DNA from: an uncultured Oscillospiraceae bacterium
GTDB taxonomy: Bacteria; Bacillota; Clostridia; Oscillospirales; Oscillospiraceae
DNA: 38,545 bases
NCBI GenBank assembly: GCA_947626785.1
Contig: CANQTO010000022.1
Coordinates: forward strand, 1 to 38,545
Reading direction: 5' to 3'
Every line of letters begins with the position of its first letter. The first letter of the stretch is position 1. Positions 15,304 to 23,297 of this stretch are shown piece after piece. The notes under the pieces were generated by a model, which searched no databases, was not told where the DNA came from, and was given only the letters and a program-made list of their open reading frames with translations. The position numbers were made by a program, and so were the translations under genes.

Positions 15304-15389
15304 GTGGATTCGCCCGCTTGCGAGCGGGCCGGGTCGCGGGGCAAACGTGCCACCGGCACGTTTGCTAACACCGCTCCCTTCGAATCCAC
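15304..15389. repeat. Cruciform-like repeat with two inner hairpins
   Basis: An outer 9-bp inverted repeat, GTGGATTCG (15304-15312) and CGAATCCAC (15381-15389), encloses two perfect hairpins: GCCCGCT-TGCG-AGCGGGC (15312-15329) and an 11-bp stem GCAAACGTGCC (15341-15351 with 15355-15365). The outer arms resemble a tRNA T-arm sequence, so it may be a decayed tRNA-derived element; no full tRNA can be folded. Confidence 0.45.
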
Positions 15390-15398
15390 AACATATTT

Positions 15399-15455
15399 CC
15401 ACCAAAAAGTACCCATTCGAACCAAATAATGGTTCGAATGGGTACTTTTTGGTGG
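15399..15455 (-). terminator. 25-bp perfect inverted repeat, terminator of the tRNA operon
   Basis: 15399-15423 and 15431-15455 are perfect reverse complements (25 bp) around AAATAAT. On the minus strand, directly after tRNA-Tyr, the second arm carries a TTTTT run (15407-15403), as in an intrinsic terminator. The first arm includes the CCA end and discriminator of the tRNA (15450-15455), so the structure competes with the mature tRNA end. Confidence 0.65.
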
Positions 15456-15534
15456 GGGAAGGTGGATTCGAACCACCGAAGGCATTGCCAGCAGATTTAC
15501 AGTCTGTCCCCTTTGGCCACTCGGGAATTCCCCC
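15450..15534 (-). tRNA. tRNA-Tyr (GUA)
   Basis: On the minus strand an 85-nt class II tRNA folds with acceptor stem GGGGGAA/TTCCCCC, T-arm GGTGG-TTCGAAT-CCACC, a long variable arm and the anticodon loop CTGTAAA with anticodon GUA. The discriminator is A and CCA is encoded (15452-15450). It is the second gene of the tRNA operon, 30 nt after tRNA-Thr. Confidence 0.95.
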
Positions 15535-15564
15535 ATATTCAATTCTGCCTGCCTGGCGTTGGTC

Positions 15565-15640
15565 TGGAGCTGGTGGACGGACTCGAACCCCCGACCTGCT
15601 GATTACAAATCAGCTGCTCTACCGACTGAGCTACACCAGC
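15565..15640 (-). tRNA. tRNA-Thr (UGU)
   Basis: A 76-nt minus-strand tRNA: acceptor stem GCTGGTG/CACCAGC, D-arm AGCTCAGTCGGTAGAGC, anticodon stem GCTGA/TCAGC with loop TTTGTAA giving UGU, T-arm GGGGGTTCGAGTCC and an encoded CCA. It is the first gene after the promoter at 15658-15686. Confidence 0.95.
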
Positions 15641-15657
15641 ATTTAACCGGCTTGACT

Positions 15658-15686
15658 ATAATAGCAAACGAGGGGACGTTTGTCAA
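15658..15686 (-). promoter_or_regulatory. Promoter of the tRNA-Thr/tRNA-Tyr operon
   Basis: Minus strand: TTGACA (15686-15681), a 17-bp spacer and TATTAT (15663-15658), 17 nt before the tRNA-Thr 5' end. The spacer contains the inverted repeat CAAACG/CGTTTG (15665-15682). Confidence 0.8.
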
Positions 15687-15756
15687 CAAAAATCTTTAAA
15701 CCAAACGCAGTTTTGTGAAGAATTCTTAAGAACGTCCCTGTCCTCGGGTCCGGTGA

Positions 15757-15785
15757 TTGAAAAAAAGCGCGAACCGTGGTATGAT
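15757..15785 (+). promoter_or_regulatory. Promoter of the GH25 gene
   Basis: TTGAAA (15757-15762), a 17-bp spacer and TATGAT (15780-15785). This places the transcript start after the upstream in-frame codons, which supports the ATG at 15831 as the true start. Confidence 0.7.
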
Positions 15786-15830
15786 AAGCCGTCGGCTGGA
15801 GCCGAACTACCGCGGAAAATGGAGAATCGC

Positions 15831-16718
15831 ATGAAAACTGCCGTTAGATCGAAACTCATCGTCCTGCTCGTCGCCGTCGTGCTGCTGGGCCTGGTGTCGG
15901 TGCTGCTGATTCAGCTGTTCCGGCCGGAGCCGGTGGACCCCCATGCGGGACAGGTTTACATAAATGACGGATTTGGCATGGTGTGGATGACGCCGCTGGA
16001 GGGCGTGGACGTGAATCCCCTGGGCCAGACGGACTTTCGGACCGTGAACGGCCGGCCCGAATACAAGGGGCAGGATTTTGAGACGCGCCGGGGCGTGGAC
16101 GTGTCGGAGCACCAGAACGAGATCGACTGGAGCCAGGTGGCTCAGGGAGATGTGGACTACGCCTTTATCCGCGCCGGCCGCCGGGGCTACACCGAGGGAG
16201 GGCTTTTTGAGGACCTCTATTATAAACAGAACATCGAGGGAGCTCTGGCCAACGGGCTGGACGTGGGGGTCTATTTCTTCTCCCAGGCCATCAATGTGCA
16301 GGAGGCCATCGAGGAGGCGGAGTACGTCCTGGACCTGCTCAAGGGCTACCGGATCGAGCTGCCGGTGGTGTACGACTGGGAGAAGATCGAGGGCGGCGGC
16401 GCCCGGACCGACGGCCTGTCCACAACGACCTTGACCGACTGCGCCGTGGCCTTCTGCCAGACGGTGAAGAACGCGGGCTATGAGCCGGCGGTGTACTTCA
16501 ACCGCTACCTGGGCTACTACGGCTACGACCTGTCCCGGCTGACGGACTACCAGTTCTGGGCGGCGGTGCCGGGGGATTTCCCGGACTTCTACTACGCCAG
16601 CGACATCTGGCAGTACAGCTTCTCCGCCTCGGTGCCCGGCATCCAGACGGAGGCAGATATGGATCTGATATTTATTCCGAAGGTGACGGCCACGCCGGCA
16701 CCGGAGGGGGAGGAGTGA
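15831..16718 (+). CDS. Glycoside hydrolase family 25 (lysozyme-like), membrane-anchored
   Basis: A 295-residue protein. Residues 8-29 form a single N-terminal transmembrane anchor or signal, then a linker, then a GH25 domain from about residue 86. GVDVSEHQNEIDW (88-100) is the opening beta-strand with the catalytic-site aspartate D90; VVYDWE (179-184) holds the second acidic pair D182 and E184, the usual catalytic residues of this muramidase family. It should cleave the glycan of peptidoglycan outside the membrane, probably in wall remodelling. The start follows GGAG 8 nt upstream. It is co-directional with the next gene, 4 nt away. Confidence 0.9.
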   Translation: MKTAVRSKLIVLLVAVVLLGLVSVLLIQLFRPEPVDPHAGQVYINDGFGMVWMTPLEGVDVNPLGQTDFRTVNGRPEYKGQDFETRRGVDVSEHQNEIDWSQVAQGDVDYAFIRAGRRGYTEGGLFEDLYYKQNIEGALANGLDVGVYFFSQAINVQEAIEEAEYVLDLLKGYRIELPVVYDWEKIEGGGARTDGLSTTTLTDCAVAFCQTVKNAGYEPAVYFNRYLGYYGYDLSRLTDYQFWAAVPGDFPDFYYASDIWQYSFSASVPGIQTEADMDLIFIPKVTATPAPEGEE

Positions 16719-16722
16719 AACT

Positions 16723-17229
16723 ATGAGTATCGTAAAAAACGAACCGAAGATCAAGAACCCGCTGATCGTGGCCATCCGGGAACAGCTGGAGCACCGGGCG
16801 CTGTGGATGTATCTGCTCTGCGACGAGGCCAAGAAGAAGGGCCTGGACGCGGCGGACTACGCCCCAGCGGCCATCCGGCGCTGCGGCCTGTACCAGGGTG
16901 GCCTGCTCCGGGCCAAGGCCGGGGGGAAGGACTCCCTGAAGGGCCTGAAGAGGACCCTGTTCACCAAGCCCGCCCAGTGGGTCTTTGAGATGGATGTGAA
17001 GCGCTGCACCCGGGACCACCTGGACATCGACTTCCACTACTGCCCGCTGGTGAAGGCTTGGCAGAAGCAGGGCTGCTCCGACGAGGAGCTGAAGACCCTG
17101 TGCGACTACGCCATGTGCGGGGACCGGGGGATCGCCGAGAGCTTCGGCTGCCGGCTGGAGCTGCCCTCCACCATTGCCTCCGGCGGCGAGGTGTGCCAGA
17201 TCCGCTTCGTGCGGGAGGGGAAGAAATAA
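16723..17229 (+). CDS. L-2-amino-thiazoline-4-carboxylic acid hydrolase family protein
   Basis: A 168-residue soluble protein matching the ATC-hydrolase-like family (PF14196 type): an N-terminal helical part, then FHYCPLVKAWQKQGCSDEEL and LCDYAMCGDRGIAESFGCRLEL, with conserved cysteines and the HYCPL motif. The founding enzyme opens L-ATC to cysteine-related products in Pseudomonas, but most clostridial members are uncharacterised and the true substrate may differ. It begins 4 nt after the GH25 gene and ends at a strong terminator, so the two form one operon without an obvious functional link. Confidence 0.75.
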   Translation: MSIVKNEPKIKNPLIVAIREQLEHRALWMYLLCDEAKKKGLDAADYAPAAIRRCGLYQGGLLRAKAGGKDSLKGLKRTLFTKPAQWVFEMDVKRCTRDHLDIDFHYCPLVKAWQKQGCSDEELKTLCDYAMCGDRGIAESFGCRLELPSTIASGGEVCQIRFVREGKK

Positions 17230-17234
17230 GAGAG

Positions 17235-17267
17235 ACTGGCAGGGGGGATTCCTCTGCCAGTTTTTTT
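17235..17267 (+). terminator. Intrinsic terminator
   Basis: ACTGGCAG (17235-17242) pairs with CTGCCAGT (17254-17261), with extra pairs inside, followed by seven T residues (17261-17267). It ends the GH25/ATC-hydrolase operon. Confidence 0.85.
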
Positions 17268-17343
17268 GCCTTGCGGAGAGAGGGCCGTGGGTGTATGATG
17301 GAGCCGGAAAGCGTATGCCCGCGGGGAGGAGGGGAGGCGGCCG

Positions 17344-18477
17344 ATGGAAAAGCAGAAGGAAAAGCGCAAACTGGGGGCCTGGTTCCGGCTCTGCCCGGCG
17401 CGGCATCTGCTGTGCCTGCTCAGCGCCGCTGTGATCACGGGCCATCTGCTGACGAGAGGCAGCCGCGGCCTGAACGCCGCCATATCAGAGAACTTTGTCC
17501 GGCCCGCCCACCGGGTCCTCTGCCAGCTCACGGCGGCGGTGCCCTTCTCGGTAGCGGAGCTGCTGATCGCCGCCGCTGTGTTGGCGCTGCTGGCGGACCT
17601 GGTCTACACCGCCCTGACGGCCCGGCGCAAGGGCCTGGGGCGGCAGCTCTACCGGGCCTTCGTCAGCCTGTGCACGGCGGGTCTGGTGTTCTACGGGGGC
17701 TTCTGCCTGCTCTGGGGCGCCTACTTCTATGCGGACGACTTTACGGCCAAGGCCGGGCTCAGTACGGAGAAGATCAGCGTGGAGCAGCTGCGGACGGTGA
17801 CGGCCTGGTTTGCAAGGCTGTCCAACGAGTACGCGCCCCAGGTGCCCCGGGACGAGAACGGCGTCTGCGCCACGGACCGGGCGGCGGTGCTGGCCCGGTC
17901 GCCGGAGCTGTACCGGCGGGCGGTGGAGCGCTTCCCCTGTCTGGACTGGCCGGAGGTGCCGGCCAAGCCGGTGCTCTGCTCCCGGATCATGAGCTATCTG
18001 GATTTTACCGGCTTCTTCTTTCCCCTCACCGCCGAGGCCAATGTGAACACCGACTACCCGCCCAGCCTCTTCGCCTCCACCGTGGCCCACGAGCTGGCCC
18101 ACCAGAGGGGCGTGGCCAAGGAGCAGGAGGCCAATTTCACGGCGGTACTGGCCTGCCTGGAGGACGGGGACCCGGAGTTCGTGTACTCGGCCTGTCTGCT
18201 TGCCTATACCCACCTGGGCAACGCCCTCTATGAGGCCGACCGGGCGGCCTGGGAGCCGATCTACGACAGCCTCAGCGAAGGCGTCCTGCGGGATTTCGCC
18301 GCCAACAGGGCCTACTGGAGCCAATTCGACACGCCGGTGCAGACGGTGTCCAACACGGTGTACGAGAATTTCCTGTACAGCTATGACCAGGACCTGGGGT
18401 TGAAGAGCTACGGGGCCTGCGTGGATCTGCTGGTGAACTACTATTATGAGACGGCGCTGGCTGAGACTGCGCCATAA
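17344..18477 (+). CDS. DUF3810 membrane metalloprotease-like protein
   Basis: A 377-residue protein. Hydrophobic segments at about 23-37, 68-90 and 108-128 form an N-terminal membrane domain; the rest is soluble. VAHELAHQRG holds an HExxH zinc site (H249, E250, H253) and KEQEANF offers a third ligand (E262), the gluzincin-like arrangement of DUF3810. The family is assumed to be a membrane-bound zinc peptidase; no substrate is known. The first codon is ATG inside a GC-rich leader with GGAGG 12-16 nt before it. It stands alone between two terminators. Confidence 0.82.
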   Translation: MEKQKEKRKLGAWFRLCPARHLLCLLSAAVITGHLLTRGSRGLNAAISENFVRPAHRVLCQLTAAVPFSVAELLIAAAVLALLADLVYTALTARRKGLGRQLYRAFVSLCTAGLVFYGGFCLLWGAYFYADDFTAKAGLSTEKISVEQLRTVTAWFARLSNEYAPQVPRDENGVCATDRAAVLARSPELYRRAVERFPCLDWPEVPAKPVLCSRIMSYLDFTGFFFPLTAEANVNTDYPPSLFASTVAHELAHQRGVAKEQEANFTAVLACLEDGDPEFVYSACLLAYTHLGNALYEADRAAWEPIYDSLSEGVLRDFAANRAYWSQFDTPVQTVSNTVYENFLYSYDQDLGLKSYGACVDLLVNYYYETALAETAP

Positions 18478-18482
18478 GGTAA

Positions 18483-18507
18483 GACCTCCCGCATACCGCG
18501 GGAGGTC
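18483..18507. terminator. Hairpin terminator after the DUF3810 gene
   Basis: GACCTCCCGC (18483-18492) pairs perfectly with GCGGGAGGTC (18498-18507) around ATACC. The following sequence is only modestly T-rich. Confidence 0.6.
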
Positions 18508-18511
18508 GTGC

Positions 18512-18539
18512 TTGTATTTCCCGGAAAGTGTGGTAGAAT
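18512..18539 (+). promoter_or_regulatory. Promoter of the nucleoside/galactose operon
   Basis: TTGTAT (18512-18517), a 16-bp spacer and TAGAAT (18534-18539), followed by an AGGAGG site and the ATG at 18573. Confidence 0.55.
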
Positions 18540-18572
18540 GGGCTTGTTTTAAGGAATCATCAGGAGGCGGAT

Positions 18573-19505
18573 ATGGAGAGACAGAAGCTGATCCTGGACT
18601 GCGATCCGGGGCATGACGACGCGGTGGCGATCCTGCTGGCGGGCCGGGCCCCCGGCCTGGAGCTGCTGGGGATCACCGTCACCGCCGGGAACCAGACTTT
18701 GGAGAAGACGGCCCAGAACGCCCTGCGGGTGGTCCAGTGGCTGGGCCTGGACACGCCGGTCTACGCCGGCTGCGACCGGCCCCTGGTCCGGGACAAGATC
18801 GTCGCCGGGAATATCCACGGAGAGACGGGCCTGGACGGCCCCGTGTTTCCTTCCTTGGAGCGCACTCTCCGGCCGGAGCACGCGGTGCAGTACCTGATCC
18901 GGACGCTGCTGGCCTCTGAGGGGGACATCACGGTGGTCACCACCGGGCCCATGACCAACCTGGCCATGGCCCTGCGCCTGGAGCCCAGGATCGCGGAGAA
19001 AATCCGGCGCATCGTCCTCATGGGCGGCTCCTACACCAACGGCAACGTGACCCCCGCCGCGGAGTTCAACATCCTGGCGGACCCGGAGGCGGCCCATATC
19101 TGCTTCAGCGCCGGCCGGCCGGTGTCTATGATCGGGCTGGACGTGACGCGGAAGGTGCTGTGCCTGCCGGAGATCGTGGAGCGGATGGCGCGGGTCAACA
19201 CCGGCGCCTCCCGGCTGTTCGTGGACCTGATGGGCCACTTCTGCCGGACCCAGAAGGAGGTCTTCGGCTGGGACGGGGCCCCGCTCCACGACCCGGTGAC
19301 CGTCGCCTCCCTGCTGGACCCGGACCTGGTGCGCTTCAAGCCCATGAACGTGCGGATTGACCTGCGCTCGGAGCAGTCCTACGGCCGGACCAACTGCGAC
19401 TATTTCGGCTATCTGGGCCTGCCCGCCACGGCGGATGTGGCCGTGGATATCGACGTGCCCCGCTTCTGGGACATCGTGGAGGAAGCGCTGAGGCGCTATG
19501 AATAG
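18573..19505 (+). CDS. Inosine-uridine-preferring nucleoside hydrolase
   Basis: A 310-residue enzyme that splits ribonucleosides into free base and ribose in the cytosol. The calcium-binding N-terminal motif DCDPGHDDA (D9, D11, D15, D16) is complete, TGPMTNLA and MGG are the ribose and calcium loop motifs, and HDP near residue 240 supplies the third aspartate site. Full length. It leads an operon whose second gene is a ribokinase-type enzyme, so released ribose can be phosphorylated at once. Base specificity cannot be told. Confidence 0.92.
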   Translation: MERQKLILDCDPGHDDAVAILLAGRAPGLELLGITVTAGNQTLEKTAQNALRVVQWLGLDTPVYAGCDRPLVRDKIVAGNIHGETGLDGPVFPSLERTLRPEHAVQYLIRTLLASEGDITVVTTGPMTNLAMALRLEPRIAEKIRRIVLMGGSYTNGNVTPAAEFNILADPEAAHICFSAGRPVSMIGLDVTRKVLCLPEIVERMARVNTGASRLFVDLMGHFCRTQKEVFGWDGAPLHDPVTVASLLDPDLVRFKPMNVRIDLRSEQSYGRTNCDYFGYLGLPATADVAVDIDVPRFWDIVEEALRRYE

Positions 19506-19516
19506 GGGAGGGTGAG

Positions 19517-20416
19517 ATGAAAGCTCTCTGTTTCGGCTCCCTGAATATCGACTATACCTACCGGGTGCCCCGCTTCGTCGCCCCCGGAGAGACCCTGGCC
19601 AGCCTGGAGCTGGAGACCTTCAGCGGCGGCAAGGGGCTCAACCAGTCCGTGGCCCTGGCCCGGGCGGGGGCGAAGGTCTGGCACGCCGGGGCCGTGGGCC
19701 CGGAGGGGCGCTTCCTGCTGGCAGAGCTGGAGAGCGCCGGGGTGGATGTGAGCCTGGTGGCCGTCCGGCCGGAGCTGCGGACCGGCCACGCCGTCATCCA
19801 GACTGACCCTGCCGGGCGCAACTGCATTTTGCTGTACGGTGGGGCCAACCAAAGCATCGGGGAAGAGCAGATCGACGCCGCCCTGGCCGCCTTTGGGCCG
19901 GGGGACCTTCTGCTGCTGCAAAACGAGATCAGCGGCCTGGAGCTTTTGCTGGAAAAGGCTGCGGCCCGGGGCCTGCGGGTGGCTCTGAACCCCTCGCCCA
20001 TGGACGAAAAGCTGGCCGCCCTGCCCCTGGACAAGCTGAACTGGCTGATCCTCAACGAGGTGGAGGCCGGGCAGCTGCTGGGCTGGGACCCCCAGGGGCG
20101 GAGCGGGCCGGAGCTGGCCCGGGCCCTGCGCCGGCGCTGCCCCGGCTGCGCCGTGGTGCTGACTTTGGGGGAGCAGGGCTCCGTCTACTGGGACGGGGAG
20201 CTGCTGCATATGCAGAAGGCCCAGCGGGTGCAGACCATAGACACCACCGCCGCGGGGGATACCTTTACCGGCTATTTCCTGGCGGGGATCCTGGAGGGCC
20301 TGGCCCCGGCAGGGGCTATGGATCTGGCCTCCCGGGCGGCGGCTATCGCCGTCACCCGGCCGGGCGCGTCCCCCTCCATTCCCACACGGGCCGAAGTGGA
20401 GGCCCGGAACTTCTGA
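19517..20416 (+). CDS. rbsK: PfkB-family sugar kinase, ribokinase-like
   Basis: A 299-residue kinase. FGSLNIDYTYRVP opens the fold, FSGGKGLNQSVALARAG is the PfkB first signature, and DTTAAGDTFTGYF (about 241-253) is the second signature with the catalytic aspartate and anion hole. The closest well-known type is ribokinase (ribose to ribose-5-phosphate), which fits its place 11 nt after the nucleoside hydrolase. Other PfkB sugars remain possible. Confidence 0.85.
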   Translation: MKALCFGSLNIDYTYRVPRFVAPGETLASLELETFSGGKGLNQSVALARAGAKVWHAGAVGPEGRFLLAELESAGVDVSLVAVRPELRTGHAVIQTDPAGRNCILLYGGANQSIGEEQIDAALAAFGPGDLLLLQNEISGLELLLEKAAARGLRVALNPSPMDEKLAALPLDKLNWLILNEVEAGQLLGWDPQGRSGPELARALRRRCPGCAVVLTLGEQGSVYWDGELLHMQKAQRVQTIDTTAAGDTFTGYFLAGILEGLAPAGAMDLASRAAAIAVTRPGASPSIPTRAEVEARNF

Positions 20417-20427
20417 GCGAGGTGAGC

Positions 20428-21612
20428 ATGATGTACGAGAGACTGAAGGAAGCCTTTGCCGCCCGATTCGGCGGGCGGCCCCGGCTGCTGTTTTCCGCCC
20501 CCGGCCGCACGGAGCTGGGCGGGAACCACACCGACCACCAGCGCGGTCTGGTGCTGGCAGCGGCGGTCAGCGCCGAGACCCTGGCCGCCGTGGCCCCCAA
20601 CGGGCGGCGGGAGATCCGCCTGCTCTCAGAGGGCTACCCCCTCTGCACCGTCGGGCTGGACTCCCTGGAGCCCCGGCCCGAGGAGCGGGAGAGCAGCGCG
20701 GCCCTCATCCGGGGCGTGGCGGCGGGCTTTGCCCGCCGGGGCTTTACCGTTCCCGGCTTTGACGCCTGCCTGACCAGCACGGTGCTGCCCGGCAGCGGCC
20801 TGTCCTCCTCGGCGGCCTTTGAGGTGCTGCTGGGGACGGTGATCGACCGGCTGTGCGGCGGCGGCCTGGACCCGGTGGAGATCGCCCGGATCGGCCAGAC
20901 GGCGGAGAACGACTACTTCGGCAAGCCCTGCGGCCTGCTGGACCAGACCGCCTGTGCGGTGGGCGGCATTATCGCCGTGGACTTCGCCGGCCCCGCCCGG
21001 CCCCAGGTGGAGAAGATCGACTTCGATTTTGACGCGGCGGGCTACGCCCTCTGCTTTGTGGACAGCGGGGCCTCCCACGCGGACCTGACGGCGGACTACG
21101 CCGCCGTACCCGGGGAGCTGGGGACCCTCTGCCGGGCCCTGGGCCGGGAGGTCCTGCGCCAGGTCCCGGAGGAGGAATTCTACGCCCGGCTGCCGGAGGC
21201 ACGGGCAGCCGCGGGGGACCGGGCGGTGCTGCGGGCCATTCACATCTATGAGGAGAACCGGCGGGTGCGGAAGCAGGCCGCGGCTCTGAGGGCCGGGGAC
21301 TTCGACGCCTTCTTAGAGCTGGTGACCCAGTCCGGCCGCTCCTCCTGGATGCTGCTGCAAAACGTGATCCCCCAGGGGAGTGCCGCCCATCAGGAGCTGG
21401 CCGTGGCTCTGGCGGTGACGGAGAAGCTGCTGGCGGGCCGGGGGGCCTGCCGGGTCCACGGCGGCGGCTTTGCCGGGGCCATCCAGGCCTATGTGCCCCT
21501 GGACGCCCTGGAGAGCTTCCGCGCCGGGACCGAGGCTGTCTTCGGCCCGGGGAGCTGCCACTGCCTGTCGATCCGGCCCCAGGGAGGGGTCCTGTTGGAG
21601 GAGCTGCCATGA
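20428..21612 (+). CDS. galK: Galactokinase
   Basis: A 394-residue GHMP kinase that phosphorylates galactose at C1. The signature APGRTELGGNHTDHQRG is the clostridial version of the usual GRVNLIGEHTDY motif; LPGSGLSSSAAFEV is the ATP loop and VHGGGFAGAIQ the C-terminal GHMP motif. Three starts lie close together (GTG 20422, ATG 20428, ATG 20431) after a GAGG site; the ATG at 20428 is chosen, with 20431 equally spaced for ribosome binding. It overlaps galT by ATGA and forms the Leloir branch of the operon. Aldose 1-epimerase and GalE are not in the window. Confidence 0.92.
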   Translation: MMYERLKEAFAARFGGRPRLLFSAPGRTELGGNHTDHQRGLVLAAAVSAETLAAVAPNGRREIRLLSEGYPLCTVGLDSLEPRPEERESSAALIRGVAAGFARRGFTVPGFDACLTSTVLPGSGLSSSAAFEVLLGTVIDRLCGGGLDPVEIARIGQTAENDYFGKPCGLLDQTACAVGGIIAVDFAGPARPQVEKIDFDFDAAGYALCFVDSGASHADLTADYAAVPGELGTLCRALGREVLRQVPEEEFYARLPEARAAAGDRAVLRAIHIYEENRRVRKQAAALRAGDFDAFLELVTQSGRSSWMLLQNVIPQGSAAHQELAVALAVTEKLLAGRGACRVHGGGFAGAIQAYVPLDALESFRAGTEAVFGPGSCHCLSIRPQGGVLLEELP

Positions 21613-23105
21613 GAAAGTACATCGATGCTCTGTTAGATTACGCCATTGAAAAGAAACTCATCGAGCCGGAGGACCGGACCTGGGCCTTCAACCGGCTGCT
21701 GGAGGCCCTGGGCCTGGACGCCGCTGAAGAGGGGAGCGGGGAAGCGCTCCGGCTGCCCCTGGAGGAGATCCTCTCCGCTCTGACGGAGGACGCGGTAGCC
21801 CGGGGCATTGTCCGGGACAGCGGCGCCGCCCGGGACCTGTTCGACACCAAGCTCATGGGCCTGCTGACCCCCGCGCCCCACGAGGTGCGGGCCAAATTCG
21901 CCGCCCTCTACGCCCGGAGCCCGGAGGCGGCCACCGATTGGTACTACCGCTTCAGCGAGGACACCAACTATATCCGCCGGGACCGGATCAAAAGGGACCT
22001 GCGCTGGGTCTGCGACAGCGCCTACGGCCCGGTAGACATCAGCATCAACCTGTCAAAGCCCGAGAAGGACCCCCGGGACATCGCCGCGGCCCGGCTGGCC
22101 CCCCAGGGCGGCTACCCCGCCTGCCAGCTCTGCGCCTCCAACGAGGGCTACGCCGGGCGCATCGACCACCCGGCCCGGCAGAATCTGCGGCTCATCCCCC
22201 TGAGCATCAACGGGGACCCCTGGTTCTGGCAGTATTCCCCCTACGTGTACTACAACGAGCACTGCATCGTCCTCAATTCCCGGCACACGCCCATGAAGAT
22301 CGACCGGAGCACCTTTGAAAAGCTCTTCGACTTTATCAGCCTGTACCCCCACTATTTCCTGGGCTCCAACGCCGACCTGCCCATCGTGGGCGGCTCCATT
22401 TTGAGCCACGACCACTTCCAGGGCGGGCGCTACGAATTCGCCATGGCCAAGGCCCCGGTGGAGCGGGAGCTGGTCTTCAAGGGCTTTGAGGAGGTCCGGG
22501 CCGGGACCGTCCGCTGGCCCATGTCGGTCCTGCGCCTGACGGGGCCGGACCGGGGGCGGCTGACGGACCTGGCGGAGAAGATCCTGCGGGTCTGGCGGGG
22601 CTACTCGGACGAGACGGCCGGGATATACGCCTTTACCGGCGGCACGCCCCACAACACCATCACCCCCATCGCCCGCCGCCGGGGGGAGGATTTCCAGCTG
22701 GACCTGGTGCTGCGCAACAACCGGACCACGGAGGAGTTCCCTCTGGGGCTCTTCCACCCCCACCCGGAGCTGCACCACATCAAGAAGGAGAACATCGGCC
22801 TCATAGAGGTCATGGGCCTGGCGGTGCTGCCCTCCCGGCTCAAGACGGAGCTGGACGCGGTGGAGCAGGCTCTGCTGGCCGGGGCGGATCTGCGCGCCGA
22901 CAAACGCACCGCCGCCCACGCCGACTGGGCGGAGGAGCTGATGGCCCGGCGGCAGCCCGCGCCGGAGGAGCTGGGGGAGGTCCTGCGGCAGGAGGTGGGC
23001 GCGGTGTTCATCCGGGTGCTGGAGGACGCCGGGGTCTACAAGCGGACGCCAGAAGGCCAGGAGGCCTTCATGCGATTTGTAGAGGCGGTCAACGGAACGG
23101 AATAG
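21609..23105 (+). CDS. galT: UDP-glucose-hexose-1-phosphate uridylyltransferase (GalT, class 2)
   Basis: A 498-residue enzyme, the size of the Firmicutes GalT type (GalT2), which swaps UMP between UDP-glucose and galactose-1-phosphate. CQLCASNEGY, NEHCIVLNSRHTPM and GGSILSHDHFQGGRYEF show the conserved blocks, with the active-site histidines in SHDHFQGG. It overlaps galK by 4 nt (ATGA). The N-terminal 110 residues form the helical extension typical of this class. No T-rich terminator follows directly; a strong hairpin lies at 23174. Confidence 0.93.
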   Translation: MRKYIDALLDYAIEKKLIEPEDRTWAFNRLLEALGLDAAEEGSGEALRLPLEEILSALTEDAVARGIVRDSGAARDLFDTKLMGLLTPAPHEVRAKFAALYARSPEAATDWYYRFSEDTNYIRRDRIKRDLRWVCDSAYGPVDISINLSKPEKDPRDIAAARLAPQGGYPACQLCASNEGYAGRIDHPARQNLRLIPLSINGDPWFWQYSPYVYYNEHCIVLNSRHTPMKIDRSTFEKLFDFISLYPHYFLGSNADLPIVGGSILSHDHFQGGRYEFAMAKAPVERELVFKGFEEVRAGTVRWPMSVLRLTGPDRGRLTDLAEKILRVWRGYSDETAGIYAFTGGTPHNTITPIARRRGEDFQLDLVLRNNRTTEEFPLGLFHPHPELHHIKKENIGLIEVMGLAVLPSRLKTELDAVEQALLAGADLRADKRTAAHADWAEELMARRQPAPEELGEVLRQEVGAVFIRVLEDAGVYKRTPEGQEAFMRFVEAVNGTE

Positions 23106-23173
23106 AGAAAAGAAAGATTATCTTAAAAAAGCCGCTCTGTTTAAAGCAGGAAAAGGACATAGCTGGTCCGCTC

Positions 23174-23247
23174 GTCCACTTTCTCTTTGTTCGGCCAAAG
23201 AGAAAGTGGACAGAAAGAGAAACGCCGCCCGGGGAAGTCTCCCCGGG
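23174..23247. repeat. Two strong hairpins downstream of galT
   Basis: First a perfect 16-bp stem (GTCCACTTTCTCTTTG, 23174-23189 with 23196-23211, loop TTCGGC). Then CCCGGGGA (23228-23235) with TCCCCGGG (23240-23247, loop AGTC). Neither has a proper U-run. They stand just before the modular repeat at 23298 and probably belong to the same repeat island. No coding region is visible in 23106-23574. Confidence 0.5.
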
Positions 23248-23297
23248 ACCCCTCCAGGGAGGAGTGTACACAACAAACTTCTTTTTAGGTCGCCCTG

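Noticed and set aside
15060-15542. Minus-strand open frame over tRNA-Tyr and repeats
   Set aside because: It translates the tRNA itself (EFPSGQRGQTVN...), a well-known annotation error, and then repeat DNA.
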